Of a DNA stretch of 64,000 bases, positions 1-14,900 are shown piece after piece; position 1 is the stretch's first letter, and each line of letters begins with the position of its first letter. The translations under genes were made by a program, and so were the position numbers. The stretch covers positions 568,795 through 632,794 of the forward strand of contig BJOX01000002.1 in the NCBI GenBank assembly GCA_009731375.1, read 5' to 3'. Source of the DNA: Paulinella micropora (lineage: Eukaryota; Cercozoa; Imbricatea; Euglyphida). The notes beneath the pieces are model-generated. The model did no database searches, was not told where the DNA came from, and was given only the letters and a program-made list of their open reading frames with translations.

Positions 1-36
<36 letters not shown>

Positions 37-88
37 GTGCCATCTGCAAACGCAAGCCAGCCTGCCAGGTTAGTAAATAGAGAAATAC

Positions 89-144
<56 letters not shown>

Positions 145-330
145 GTAATGCGCCATCTGCAAACCCTAGCCAGCCTACCAGGTTAGTAGATAAATAAATA
201 GATAGACAAACGCATACATACTTATATACATACATGCATCCATACATATCTCTCTCCTTCTAGCTTTTGCCCTCTGCCACAGCCTGCAAGGTCTGCGCAT
301 ACATTAGTATATTATGTGGCAAGCTACGAC
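1..330. repeat. (TC)n microsatellite tracts
   Basis: Two long TC runs (1-32 and about 93-141) sit in low-complexity spacer; further on, ATA-rich tetranucleotides follow. No coding signal is visible. The spacer phrase around 140-185 (ending in cagcctaccaggttagtag) echoes the one at 33-80, so the TC array and its spacer form a minisatellite-like unit of roughly 110 bp. Confidence 0.9.
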
Positions 331-383
331 TTTGACGTGTTTTGCGGGCGAGCCGGGCCGGCGAGCCCGCAAAACACGTCAAA
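331..383. repeat. Perfect-stem hairpin, 19-bp arms
   Basis: The arm at 331-349 is the exact reverse complement of 365-383, with a GC-rich spacer of 15 bases that is itself nearly self-complementary. It lies between two TC arrays in non-coding DNA. It could be a small foldback element or the remains of a larger inverted-repeat transposon; no target duplication is obvious. Confidence 0.85.
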
Positions 384-2175
<1,792 letters not shown>

Positions 2176-2252
2176 TTTAATCTTAGCCTTGAATGTGAGG
2201 AAGAAGAAAATCGAAGTGATGGGCATTCTGGAAAGGTCGAGACATTGCCCAT

Positions 2253-2254
<2 letters not shown>

Positions 2255-2309
<55 letters not shown>

Positions 2310-3068
2310 NNNNNNNNNNNNNNNNNNNNNNNNNNNNNNNNNNNNNNNNNNNNNNNNNNNNNNNNNNNNNNNNNNNNNNNNNNNNNNNNNNNNNNNNNNN
2401 NNNNNNNNNNNNNNNNNNNNNNNNNNNNNNNNNNNNNNNNNNNNNNNNNNNNNNNNNNNNNNNNNNNNNNNNNNNNNNNNNNNNNNNNNNNNNNNNNNNN
2501 NNNNNNNNNNNNNNNNNNNNNNNNNNNNNNNNNNNNNNNNNNNNNNNNNNNNNNNNNNNNNNNNNNNNNNNNNNNNNNNNNNNNNNNNNNNNNNNNNNNN
2601 NNNNNNNNNNNNNNNNNNNNNNNNNNNNNNNNNNNNNNNNNNNNNNNNNNNNNNNNNNNNNNNNNNNNNNNNNNNNNNNNNNNNNNNNNNNNNNNNNNNN
2701 NNNNNNNNNNNNNNNNNNNNNNNNNNNNNNNNNNNNNNNNNNNNNNNNNNNNNNNNNNNNNNNNNNNNNNNNNNNNNNNNNNNNNNNNNNNNNNNNNNNN
2801 NNNNNNNNNNNNNNNNNNNNNNNNNNNNNNNNNNNNNNNNNNNNNNNNNNNNNNNNNNNNNNNNNNNNNNNNNNNNNNNNNNNNNNNNNNNNNNNNNNNN
2901 NNNNNNNNNNNNNNNNNNNNNNNNNNNNNNNNNNNNNNNNNNNNNNNNNNNNNNNNNNNNNNNNNNNNNNNNNNNNNNNNNNNNNNNNNNNNNNNNNNNN
3001 NNNNNNNNNNNNNNNNNNNNNNNNNNNNNNNNNNNNNNNNNNNNNNNNNNNNNNNNNNNNNNNNNNNN
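2255..3068. other. Poly-C run and 759-base assembly gap
   Basis: A C homopolymer of about 55 bases (2255-2309) runs directly into an N gap (2310-3068). The contig probably ended at the homopolymer. Confidence 0.95.
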
Positions 3069-3290
3069 CTGGTGTCTGCTGGGTCCTGGGCTATCAACCA
3101 GCATATGCGGAGTTTAAGATCTTTTACGCGCGCAACGACCCTCCTCCCCAGCATCTACCACCAAAGGGTTATGAGTTGGCGTCACAGTTTAACGCCTTGA
3201 GGCCATTGGGCTGGAACTCTGTTTAGCAAGTGTGACTAGGTTTTTTCATCGGGATTTCCCTCAAATATGTCACAGTCAACACTCCAAGAA
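3069..3290 (+). repeat. Dispersed repeat, copy 1 (5' lost in gap)
   Basis: Positions 3069-3212 are repeated, apparently identically, at 6328-6471. A short frame ending at 3226 (C-terminus LRPLGWNSV, then TAG) runs through it, followed by about 60 bases of trailer and an (AAT)n run. A LINE 3' end with a (AAT)n tail fits, but no reverse transcriptase is visible. Confidence 0.6.
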
Positions 3291-3924
3291 TAATAATAAT
3301 AATAATAATAGAATAAGAATAAGAATCAGAATCAGAATCAGAATAAAGAATAAAGAATAAAGAATAAAAAATAAAGAATAAAGAATAAAGAATAAGTAAT
3401 AAGTAATAAGTAATAAGGAATAAGGAATAAGGAATAAGGAATAAGGAATAAGGAATAAGGAAGCAGGAAGCAGGAAGCAGAAGCAGAAGCAGAAGCAGAA
3501 TCAGAATCAGAATCATCAGAATCATCAGAATCAGAATCAGAATCATCAGAATCAGAATCATCAGAATCAGAATAATCAGAATCAGAATCATCAGAATCAG
3601 AATCAGAATCATCAGAATCAGAATAAGAATCAGAATCAGAATCATCAAAATCAGAATCATCAGAATCAGAATCAGAATCAGAATCAGAATCATCAGAATC
3701 ATCAGAATCATCAGAATTAACAGAATCAGAATCAGAATCAGAATCAGAATCAGAATCAGAATCAGAGTAAGAGTAAGAGAAAGAGAAAGAGTAAGAGTAA
3801 GAGTAAGAGTAAGAGTAAGAGTAAGAGTACGAGTACGAGTACGAGTACGAGTACGAGTACGAGGAAGAGGAAGGGGAAGGGGAAGGGGAAAGGGAAGGGG
3901 AAGAAGGGGAAGGGGAAAGGGGAA
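3291..3924. repeat. Evolving satellite: AAT, GAATAA, GAATCA, GAGTAA, GGGGAA
   Basis: A purine-rich compound satellite whose unit changes stepwise from AAT to GAATAA, AGCAGA, GAATCA, GAGTAA, GAGTAC and GGGGAA. Mixed periods of 3 and 6 keep long frames open by chance (SDSDSD or ILILIL translations). It runs into a gap. Confidence 0.95.
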
Positions 3925-4566
3925 NNNNNNNNNNNNNNNNNNNNNNNNNNNNNNNNNNNNNNNNNNNNNNNNNNNNNNNNNNNNNNNNNNNNNNNNNNNN
4001 NNNNNNNNNNNNNNNNNNNNNNNNNNNNNNNNNNNNNNNNNNNNNNNNNNNNNNNNNNNNNNNNNNNNNNNNNNNNNNNNNNNNNNNNNNNNNNNNNNNN
4101 NNNNNNNNNNNNNNNNNNNNNNNNNNNNNNNNNNNNNNNNNNNNNNNNNNNNNNNNNNNNNNNNNNNNNNNNNNNNNNNNNNNNNNNNNNNNNNNNNNNN
4201 NNNNNNNNNNNNNNNNNNNNNNNNNNNNNNNNNNNNNNNNNNNNNNNNNNNNNNNNNNNNNNNNNNNNNNNNNNNNNNNNNNNNNNNNNNNNNNNNNNNN
4301 NNNNNNNNNNNNNNNNNNNNNNNNNNNNNNNNNNNNNNNNNNNNNNNNNNNNNNNNNNNNNNNNNNNNNNNNNNNNNNNNNNNNNNNNNNNNNNNNNNNN
4401 NNNNNNNNNNNNNNNNNNNNNNNNNNNNNNNNNNNNNNNNNNNNNNNNNNNNNNNNNNNNNNNNNNNNNNNNNNNNNNNNNNNNNNNNNNNNNNNNNNNN
4501 NNNNNNNNNNNNNNNNNNNNNNNNNNNNNNNNNNNNNNNNNNNNNNNNNNNNNNNNNNNNNNNNNN
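3925..4566. other. Assembly gap, 642 N
   Basis: N run between the GGGGAA satellite and a TAGA satellite. Confidence 0.99.
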
Positions 4567-4574
4567 TAGGTAGG

Positions 4575-4646
<72 letters not shown>

Positions 4647-4684
4647 CAGATAGATAGATAGATAGGTTGATAGATAGATAGATA
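4567..4684. repeat. (TAGA)n microsatellite
   Basis: About 29 tetranucleotide units with a few substitutions. On the minus strand it lies inside the intron downstream of the exon at 4724-4871. Confidence 0.95.
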
Positions 4685-4723
4685 CACGCATACACTCACA
4701 CAGAGACAGACACACAGACATAC

Positions 4724-4871
4724 CTAAGAGCACAGTGCCGAACAAGATCTTGAAGAAGGTACGGAAGCCCGGCGAGTTCGCGAACGCAAGGAGCAAGATT
4801 CCCAGGAATGTGGAGAACCCCCCGTTCAGCACGGACACACCCATCTCTTCGAACGCGATCCGCATCGTCTC
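4724..4871 (-). CDS. Single exon of an RND/Patched/NPC1-type membrane protein
   Basis: A 148-nt exon on the minus strand. The acceptor (ttgtag before GAGACGATG) is at 4872 and the donor (CTCTTAG then GTATGT) at 4723. It encodes about 49 residues starting ETMRIAFEEMG, then VLNGGFSTFLGILLLAF and FFKILFGTVLLG. The glycine-rich turn, the LLLAFANS step and the following hydrophobic segment match the last transmembrane part of sterol-sensing RND permeases such as NPC1 and Patched, which move sterols or other hydrophobic ligands across membranes. The neighbouring exons are not visible because both introns are filled with microsatellites. Splice sites and the family pattern are seen; function is by family only. 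Confidence 0.65.
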
Positions 4872-4919
4872 CTACAATCCAGTATAATGCAAGACAAAAC
4901 AATACAAAACCAAAACAAG

Positions 4920-5475
4920 ACAACAGAATAGAATAGAATAGAATAGAATAGAATAGAATAATAGAATAATAGAATAGAATATAAGAGAAGAGAATAGAAT
5001 AGAATAGAATGGAATGGAATGGAATGGAATGGAACAGAACAGAACAGAACAGAACAGAACAGAATAGAATAGAATAGAATAGAATAGAATAGAGTAGAAT
5101 AGAGTAGAGTAGAGTAGAGTAGAGTAGAGTAGAGTAGAGTAGAGTAGAATAGAGTAGAATAGAGTAGAATAGAATAGAATAGAGTAGAATAGAATAGAAT
5201 AGAATAGAATAGAATAGAATAGAATAGAATAGAATATAAACAGAAAAGAATATAAATAGAATAGAACAGAACAGAATAGAATAGAATAGAATAGAATAGA
5301 ATAGAGAAGAGAAGAGAAGAGAAGAGAAGAGAAGAGAAGAGAAGAGAAGAGAAGAGAAGAGGAAGAGGAAGAGGAAGGGGGAAGGGGGAAGGGGGAAGGG
5401 GAAGGGGGAAGGGGAAAGGGGAAAGGGGAAGGGGAAAGGGGAAGGTGAAAGGGGAAGGAAGAAGAAGAATAGTAC

Positions 5476-5507
<32 letters not shown>

Positions 5508-5553
5508 GTATTAGTAGAGTAGTAGTAGTGGTAGTAGTGGTAGTAATAGTAGC

Positions 5554-5599
<46 letters not shown>

Positions 5600-5610
5600 A
5601 TAGTAGTAGT

Positions 5611-5701
<91 letters not shown>

Positions 5702-5717
5702 TAATAATAATAATAAT
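4920..5717. repeat. (GAATA)n pentamer satellite grading into GAAGA, GGGGAA, AGT, AAC, AAT
   Basis: GAATA pentamers with variants (GGAAT, GAACA, GAGTA) cover about 4925-5300, GAAGA units to 5360, GGGGAA to 5460, then trinucleotides AGT, AAC and AAT to 5717. All long frames here are repeat translations. Confidence 0.95.
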
Positions 5718-5878
5718 AGTGCTTCTCTGTCAATGGCTGATGCATTTCTGCACATGCGCCTCCATCGTCTCACCCGTGAGGGGAGTACGAAGAATTGACG
5801 ATAAGCTCTAATGACACCCCCGCAAGGGCAGTTCCAACACTTCCAGACGGGCCGGTATGTTCAATGAAAATACTGGTC
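5718..5878 (-). mobile_element. tRNA-derived SINE, copy 1 (head lost in gap)
   Basis: Identical over its visible length to the 3' part of the complete copy at 6752-7020. On the minus strand it ends in an (ATT)n tail (the AAT array to its left). Its tRNA-like head would lie in the gap starting at 5879. Confidence 0.75.
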
Positions 5879-6018
5879 NNNNNNNNNNNNNNNNNNNNNN
5901 NNNNNNNNNNNNNNNNNNNNNNNNNNNNNNNNNNNNNNNNNNNNNNNNNNNNNNNNNNNNNNNNNNNNNNNNNNNNNNNNNNNNNNNNNNNNNNNNNNNN
6001 NNNNNNNNNNNNNNNNNN
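5879..6018. other. Assembly gap, 140 N
   Basis: N run between SINE copy 1 and an AAT array. Confidence 0.99.
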
Positions 6019-6060
6019 ATAATAATAATAATAATAATAAATAATAATAAATAATAATAA

Positions 6061-6472
6061 TACTATATCTGAGGCGTACTGATGCAGCTAATGGCATATC
6101 CTCAACGGACATAAGCCTCCAATACCCTTGTTCGAGGTCCTCCACCCCCCCGTGTCAGTCTCTCGCCTGATGATCGGGGCCACCGATGGAGCTCCTGAGG
6201 GCAAGACTGCACTAAGCCGAGGTTATTCCGCAGTCCCAGCAACCTCTTGCAAGACGTCACCGAATGTGCAAGTGCATACACCAAGCGCGGTTGCTAGAGC
6301 TGCCTCGAAACCCCACCCATAACAATCTGGTGTCTGCTGGGTCCTGGGCTATCAACCAGCATATGCGGAGTTTAAGATCTTTTACGCGCGCAACGACCCT
6401 CCTCCCCAGCATCTACCACCAAAGGGTTATGAGTTGGCGTCACAGTTTAACGCCTTGAGGCCATTGGGCTGA
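6061..6472 (+). repeat. Dispersed repeat, copy 2
   Basis: The right 144 bases (6328-6471) repeat 3069-3212. The left part (6061-6327) has no second copy here, because the corresponding part of copy 1 is lost in a gap. This copy stops at ggccattgggctg and passes directly into (AAT)n, about 75 bases earlier than copy 1, so it is 3'-truncated or the tail was gained at a different place. Confidence 0.6.
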
Positions 6473-6667
6473 ATAATAATAATAAAAATAATAATAATAA
6501 TGATAATAATAATAGTAATTATAATAATAACAACAACAATAATAATAATAATAATAATAATAGTAATAATAATAATAATAACAACAACAATAATAATAAT
6601 AGTAATAATAATAGTAATAATAATAATAATAATAGTAATAATAATAATAATAATAATAATTAATAAC

Positions 6668-6705
<38 letters not shown>

Positions 6706-6751
6706 CAACAACAATAATAATAATAATAATAATGATAATAATAATAATAAT
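6473..6751. repeat. (AAT)n microsatellite
   Basis: About 280 bases of AAT with AAC and AGT variants, between the 3' end of a dispersed repeat and the tail of a SINE. Confidence 0.95.
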
Positions 6752-7020
6752 AGTGCTTCTCTGTCAATGGCTGATGCATTTCTGCACATGCGCCTCCATC
6801 GTCTCACCCGTGAGGGGAGTACGAAGAATTGACGATAAGCTCTAATGACACCCCCGCAAGGGCAGTTCCAACACTTCCAGACGGGCCGGTATGTTCAATG
6901 AAAATACTGGTCCAGAAATAGACCGGTATGTTCAATGAAAATACTGGTGGCACCGACGGGAATCGAACTGGCGACAGGGCCCAGATGGTAGAACTTGACC
7001 ACTGGGCTATCACGGTGTCC
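6752..7020 (-). mobile_element. tRNA-derived SINE, complete copy
   Basis: Read on the minus strand, 7020-6949 is a 72-nt tRNA-like head. It has a perfect A box (TAGCCCAGTGG) and a B box (GTTCGATTCCC). The acceptor stem closes only with a bulged A and the T stem pairs poorly, so this is not a working tRNA gene. A body of about 200 bp follows, with a 26-bp direct duplication (6923-6948 and 6886-6911), then an (ATT)n tail. The head, body and tail order is that of a Pol III SINE mobilised by a partner LINE. Confidence 0.8.
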
Positions 7021-7088
<68 letters not shown>

Positions 7089-7385
7089 CATTACATTACA
7101 TTACATTACATTACATTACATTACATTACATTACATTTACACCTCATTACATAACATCACATCAAATTACATTACATTACATTACATAACATTGCATTAC
7201 ATTACATTACATACATTTCATTACATTTACATTCCATTTACATTACATTTACATTACATTTACATAACATTTACATTACATTTACATTACATTTACATTA
7301 CATTTACATTACATTTACATTACATTTACATTACATTTACATTACATTTACATCACATCACATTAGTTATATTACACTACATTAT
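7021..7385. repeat. (ATA)n, (ATTAC)n and (ATTTACATTAC)n arrays
   Basis: AAT array to 7088, ATTAC pentamers to about 7215, then an 11-bp higher-order unit (ATTTAC plus ATTAC) to about 7360. Confidence 0.95.
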
Positions 7386-7540
7386 AGGTAGGGGATGAGG
7401 TCGTTGCAGTGATTCGGAACCAAGGTATAAATATATGTACATGTATTTGCATAATGATAATTGATATGTATATGTATATGTATACGTACATTTAGGCCAT
7501 CAATACTATCTGGCCGACTTTGTCTCGAGGCGAGCAGGTG
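7386..7540. other. Unique spacer, no gene seen
   Basis: About 150 bases of ordinary-looking AT-rich sequence between satellites; no splice-bounded exon or motif is convincing. Confidence 0.6.
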
Positions 7541-8340
<800 letters not shown>

Positions 8341-9080
8341 ATGATGTAATGTAATGTAATGTAATGTAATGTAATGTAATCTCGTGTACGTATGCATGTA
8401 TGCATGTATGTATGTATGTATGTATGTATGTATGTATGTACGTACGTATACGTATACGTATACGTATGTATGTATGTATGTATGTATGTATGTATGTATG
8501 TATGCATGTATGTATGTATGTATGTATGTATGTATGTATGTATGTATGTATGTATGTATATACGTACGTACGTACGTACGTACGTACGTGTATGTATGTA
8601 TGTATGTGTGTATGTATGTATGTATGCATGTATGTATGCGTGTATGTATGTATGCATGCATGTATGTACGTATGTATGCATGCATGCATGTATGCATGTA
8701 TGTATGTATGTATGCATGCATGTATGTATGTATGTATGTATGTATGTATGTATGTATGTATGTATGTATGTATGTATGCATGCATGCATGCATGCATGTA
8801 TGTATGTATGTATGAATGTATGAATGTATGCATGCATGCATACATGCATGTATGTATGTATGTATGTATGTATGTATGCATGTATGTATGCATGTATGTA
8901 TGCATGTATGTATGCATGCATGTATGTATGTATGTATGTATGTATGTATGTATGTATGTATGGATGGATGGATGTACGTATGTATGTACGTATGTATGTA
9001 TGCATGTATGTATGTATGTATGTATGCATGTATGTATGCATGTATGTATGTATGTATGTATGTATGTATGTATGTATATA
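8341..9080. repeat. (ATGT)n satellite with ATGC and ACGT variants
   Basis: About 700 bases of ATGT tetramers; blocks of ACGT (about 8435-8470 and 8560-8590) and ATGC mark local homogenisation. All six frames stay open by repeat translation only. Confidence 0.97.
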
Positions 9081-10220
<1,140 letters not shown>

Positions 10221-10318
10221 TCGTCACAATTTAAGGTCATGCAGAGACCCGATGCATACTATCAACGTAAATATACAATATTTTAATACTAATAATACAA
10301 TAATATCATTCTTGACTG

Positions 10319-10320
<2 letters not shown>

Positions 10321-10380
<60 letters not shown>

Positions 10381-10390
10381 NNNNNNNNNN
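10321..10390. other. Poly-T run and 10-N join
   Basis: Sixty T residues (10321-10380) end in a 10-N scaffold join (10381-10390), so adjacency of regions A and B is a scaffolding inference. Confidence 0.95.
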
Positions 10391-10464
10391 TGGATCAAAC
10401 TTGCCACTCGTAGCGATGAGTGGGAGGACGTATGTCAGCTTCAAAAGGCGGGTATTACTGGGTA

Positions 10465-10689
10465 CATTCAAGTGTCAAACTCATCCATCGAATTTGAGCT
10501 AAGAGCCAGATTTCAGATAAGCGGCCAGATTTCAAATCAGTTTAATTTAAGTGTAACCGTGATTTCGTAAAAATTATGCAGATTTTGCGGACAGATATAG
10601 CCGTTAAATTGACTTAATTTGAATTCTGACCACTAATCTGAAATCTTGCCTTTAACTCAAATTCGATGGCTGAGTTTGACACTTGAATG
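10465..10689. mobile_element. MITE with ~85-bp imperfect terminal inverted repeats and TA duplication
   Basis: The arm starting CATTCAAGTGTCAAACTC at 10465 is matched by its reverse complement ending at 10689, with similarity extending for about 85 bases each side. TA dinucleotides flank both ends (10463-10464, 10690-10691), the target duplication expected of Tc1/mariner-type transposition. It has no coding capacity. Arms, spacing and TA flanks are seen; the family is inferred. Confidence 0.85.
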
Positions 10690-10768
10690 TAGCGAGCCTC
10701 CGTAACATATGAAAAGGGCGGCCGGGTGACTCTACTTAACTCTATCATAATCAACTACAATAATACAG

Positions 10769-10842
10769 ACCTAAGTTGCCACCGATCCAAACTTCAATTT
10801 TTACAAACCTAACTTGCCACCGATCCAAACTTCAATTTTTGT
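10769..10842. repeat. Tandem duplication, 38-bp period
   Basis: Two near-identical copies, each beginning acctaa.ttgccaccgatc, start at 10769 and 10807. No function is evident. Confidence 0.85.
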
Positions 10843-11530
10843 TTTCCGAGGCTCTGTTTCATAAATTTTCCTATCTCTTGAAATTTTTTAAATCCTAGCT
10901 AGCTGAGTCGCCTCCTCTTAATATCACTAAGAATCTATTTTATTAGTATGATGTATTATTAATAGGTTAAGAAGTGGTGAAAATCTAAATGTTTTTCAAC
11001 ACATTACGCTTTTATATAAAAGTGATTACCGTTGATTTTGATTAAATGAGCGTTTCGCATATTTTGTTTAGTTGTTTTTTTGTTACAAAACCTGCTTCCT
11101 GAGCATTTACGGTCCGGAAGGTTGTGTGCTAATCCGGTTCAAAGTCTCTTTTTGGCTTTTCTCAATGTGCGCTTTTATGTATAAATGGTTTTTCCTGGAT
11201 TTTCCGTGTTTCACGTTTCGAAGTGTCCAAACTTGACATGTTTTGGGCTGTGTGAGGCTCGGGCCTAGTTTAACAGGTTTGTTTTTGCTGCCTTCAAGTT
11301 TTTGCTAGATTTTTTTTATCTAGTAACGGACTATACGGATCAGAAAATCGTAATATAATTGCGGCGTGATGACTAAGTACGCGTACGCTAGTTCTAAGTC
11401 TAGTAACTACAGTAAGTTTCTAGAGTTTGGGCGCGCATCTAGCGCATGTATTTAATTAATATTTTGCGAACCAGACAACCTAGACAACAGTAACGTAGGA
11501 CATTGTCACAACGTTCGAAACGTGCTGCTG
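10843..11530. other. Non-coding spacer, AT-rich
   Basis: No convincing exon. It contains two members of the CTTTTATGCATAAAAG-like palindrome family: 11009-11024 (centre TATA) and a degenerate one at 11171-11188. Confidence 0.6.
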
Positions 11531-11544
11531 TAGTACTAGTAGTA

Positions 11545-11566
11545 CTTGGTCCTGCCAACGTACTGC
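11545..11566 (+). mobile_element. Left terminal inverted repeat of the region-B unit
   Basis: CTTGGTCCTGCCAAC plus seven more bases match the reverse complement of 23549-23570 at 19 of 22 positions. On the outer side both copies are bordered by AGTAGTAC/CTAGTAGTA sequence. They bracket about 12 kb holding the methyltransferase and transposase-like genes. The match is seen; its role as a transposon end is inferred. Confidence 0.55.
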
Positions 11567-11903
11567 AATTCGAGGGAAAAAAATCTGTAGTGTATCAAAA
11601 TTTTCTTTTTTACCCGGGGTCAACGTGAAAAAAAGGTTATGAAAGCAGTTTCAGCCATCGAAAAACAGTGCAGCCTTGCAATTTTGGCTCGAGCAGGTGA
11701 TTTTCATGACATATTTTCCGGAACTGACGTCGTCAAGCACACTACAAGTACCTGTGCAAACGAGATGGAAAGTCTTGAACCGGTCCGGATGCACGAAAAC
11801 GTTCAGGCAAAATTAAAACAATGAAACAAAACGATCAATTTAATGAAAAAGTAATTTCGAAAAATATTGCATATTTCGAAAACAGTGCCCGAATCCAGGT
11901 GCA

Positions 11904-14900
11904 TTACTCGGTGGCAGCGGGAAGAGGGGCAGACGAATTCATCATCATGAGATGCCAACCGTAGTGGCAATCTTCGGAGCAGAAGGAACCCTCCGCGCGC
12001 AAGCCATCATCCTTGTCGCAATCGCCTTCCTCTAGGCCGCAGGTGTACTCGCACTGCTCGTACTCATCACTGCCATCTTTCAGCTTGGCGCCGGTCATGC
12101 ACCACCCTTTGTGCACCGTGCTGTTGCATTTCTGGCAAGCGGTGCTGTCAACCTCCCGCACGTTAAACGTTTCCTCGCACACGCAGCATGTGGCGTGGAC
12201 AGAAGACTTGTTTCCTCCAATGTAACCTTGCCTTTCAAGCTTCTGGTCGACCTTCCCGTCGTCATCGTCTTCCGTGTCTTCTTCTTTTCCCTCCACCTTG
12301 TCCACAGGGAGCTCTCCTTCCACAGCTGCTTTGGGCGGCCTGCCCTTTTTAGAACCGGGCTCCAGAAACGTGCGGACGCGATCCTTGGCGTTTTGAACCT
12401 GACCAGCATCGATGTCCAAGCCGGTGACGATCATGTTGGCCTGAAGGGCGCCGATGACCTCCGAGCCAGAGCCCATGCACGCAACCAACACCTTGCTCTG
12501 CGGGGGAAGAACATCAGAAAGGATTTGTCTGGACAACTCCGTGGGTTTTTCAAAAGCGTTGGCTCGTTCGTCCGGCCTCCCAGTGACTTTCTGTTTTTCG
12601 TTGGGACCGCAACAAAGTAAACATTGTGACGATCAAGCGGGTTCCTGGAGAGATTGAGCTGAAATGCACTCTGGGCCGGGTAGAACGCCACCATGATGCA
12701 CTCCACTGCCTTGATCCACTTCTGGACGTGTCCCTGGTAGTTGTGCTTCTCCTTGTACCAGAACACAGGCTCGATTGTTCCGAAGCCACACTGCTGCGAA
12801 GCTTCCACCAAGAGGTTGTACTGGGACAGATGGTGATGAAAAACGACGGCGCACTTGTTAGCTTGCCGACAACACCGAACTGGTTCAGCAATTTGATGAC
12901 CCTTTCCTTGTTGATTTCAGTAGTGTCAGCAAGGTCGGAAATGTTGTAAGGAAGGTCAGCGTAAAGCAGGTCTGGATCAAACAAGACACAAACACAAGGA
13001 ATGAGGAAAACCAAAAAAGAAAAAATATGGCATATTTTCAATTGATGGAAAAGAAAGGGAGACCAAAATTGCCATGCACTAGATCAGAGTTGGAGGCCAT
13101 GTTGAACATATCCTGCACCAGAATTGTAGCGTTGCCGAAATGGATCTGCTGATCTTCAGAGATTGTTGCCTGTCAAAAAAAAAGGACATATTTTCAAACA
13201 AAGTCTTCAAGAGCATGCAACAGGAGGTCTCAGAACCTGTGGCTGTTCGACTTCTTCGCCGGAGAGACGTTTGAGTGCTGCCTGGATCCAGGTCTTGACG
13301 TAATTTTCCAGGTTGTCCGCGAGGGAGCGGTCCTTCTTTTTCTGCTGGTAGAGGATGTCCACAGTGCGATTCAGGATTGCCCTGCCTTCATCGTTGTCAA
13401 GCTGGGGGGACGAAATCACACAAACCCTTCCACTGTTTGCCGACGTAAACACCGTCGATTTCAAAAAAAAACCCCATGTTGTCAGCAAGATCCAGGATCA
13501 TGTCCTGCAGCGAGATGAGGCAGACGTACTTCTTCTGCTCCAGAAAAAACCTCTTCATGGTTTGCTTCACTTCGCTTGGCTTTCCTTGCTGGAGGTCCTC
13601 AATCAATTGTTGCATTTCTTCCACTAGACCCGGGCTTGTCCTTGCGGATGTTGTGAAGTTCGTTGATGCTTTCGATGATTGCCTGGTTCCTAGTTAGTAG
13701 GCATGTCAGAATGAACGCCACCAGGGGAAAGAAGCTTCAGCCAGCACTTCCAAAGCTCACCGGTGTTCGAAGCGACGTAAGTCCACATGGAACCGAAAGT
13801 CGGCAGGGGATGTTGTGGGAAAGGGCGAAGTCCCTCTTCCATGAGGTAAGAAACTTGTTGCAGGAAGCATCATTCTGGTCCTTGAGACGAGCCATTCCAG
13901 AGTAACCTTGATCGTGCGCAGAAATGCAGTTTTCACCGAATGTGTTTTTACGGTGGACGTCAGCAACAGTGTTCTCGAAGGCAGTAATAAAACTGACGGA
14001 TTGACGACCTTCATTGTTCCAACGAACGAAACGAAGAGCTTCCAGGTGAATGACCTGGAATTTCGTGTTCTGAGGTTCTTCTCTGTGAAGTTGCTGAATT
14101 GCATGGCTGGAATGAAGACCAACGATCGCCTGCAGGGGAAACTTCCCGTCCTGGATGGCCTTGCGAAGAAAGTTCTTGATCTTGGCCTGGCCCTCGACTG
14201 GCAGGCTTGTGAATTACATCTTGGGCCTTTCCTTTTCTACAAGCCCAGCCGAATTCCACACAGCCTGAAATTCTTTCAAGGCTCTCTCGTCAACGAAAGG
14301 AGCGCGTCGTCCAGCCCAAGCTTTCCGGGATTGACAATTTCTTTCGGATCTCGGATCCAACCCACCCACTGGATCTTCCTGTTGGGATCCTGAGATTTTT
14401 AAAATTCTCGACGAGTTGTTTGACAAGCTCTGAGTCGAGAAAACGATCAGTCACTGCCCTGTGGAGTTGGGTAGCGATGGCGTCGGGAATGGCCTGCACG
14501 TTCTTGTAAGTCATGCTGGCAAGGGCTTTGGCGGCTTCCTTCATCTTCTCTCTGGTGTCTGCACAGAACGACCAACCAAAAATATCGCATATTTTTCAAC
14601 AAAAGAACAAAAGAAAAGGGGGCTGACCCTTGATGTACGCATTCTTCTCAGCTTTCTGCTTGTCAGCCTCCGAGACATACTTTCCCGTGTCCTTTTCCCC
14701 CTTCATCCTGCGCTTCTTCTCGGGTTGTTCGGACCCTTCCGGCGAGGCCTGCGGTTTGCGCTTTCCAGCTGCATCAGGTGTGGAGACTGAAGAAGAAGAC
14801 GACGCCGGAGACAGGGGAACCGGGGGTGGGGCAGAAGACGACGAGGATGAAGACGGTGTCGCGGAAGTGGCAGAGGAGCTCCTGGCCAGAGGTGTGATGG

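Noticed and set aside
3223-5773. Frames of 300-490 codons (SDSDSD, ILILIL, YYYY translations)
   Set aside because: They run across N gaps and simple repeats; only the 148-nt exon at 4724-4871 inside them is gene-like.
6949-7020. Functional tRNA gene
   Set aside because: A and B boxes are good, but the acceptor stem has a bulge, the T stem pairs badly and it is joined to a SINE body; called a SINE head instead.
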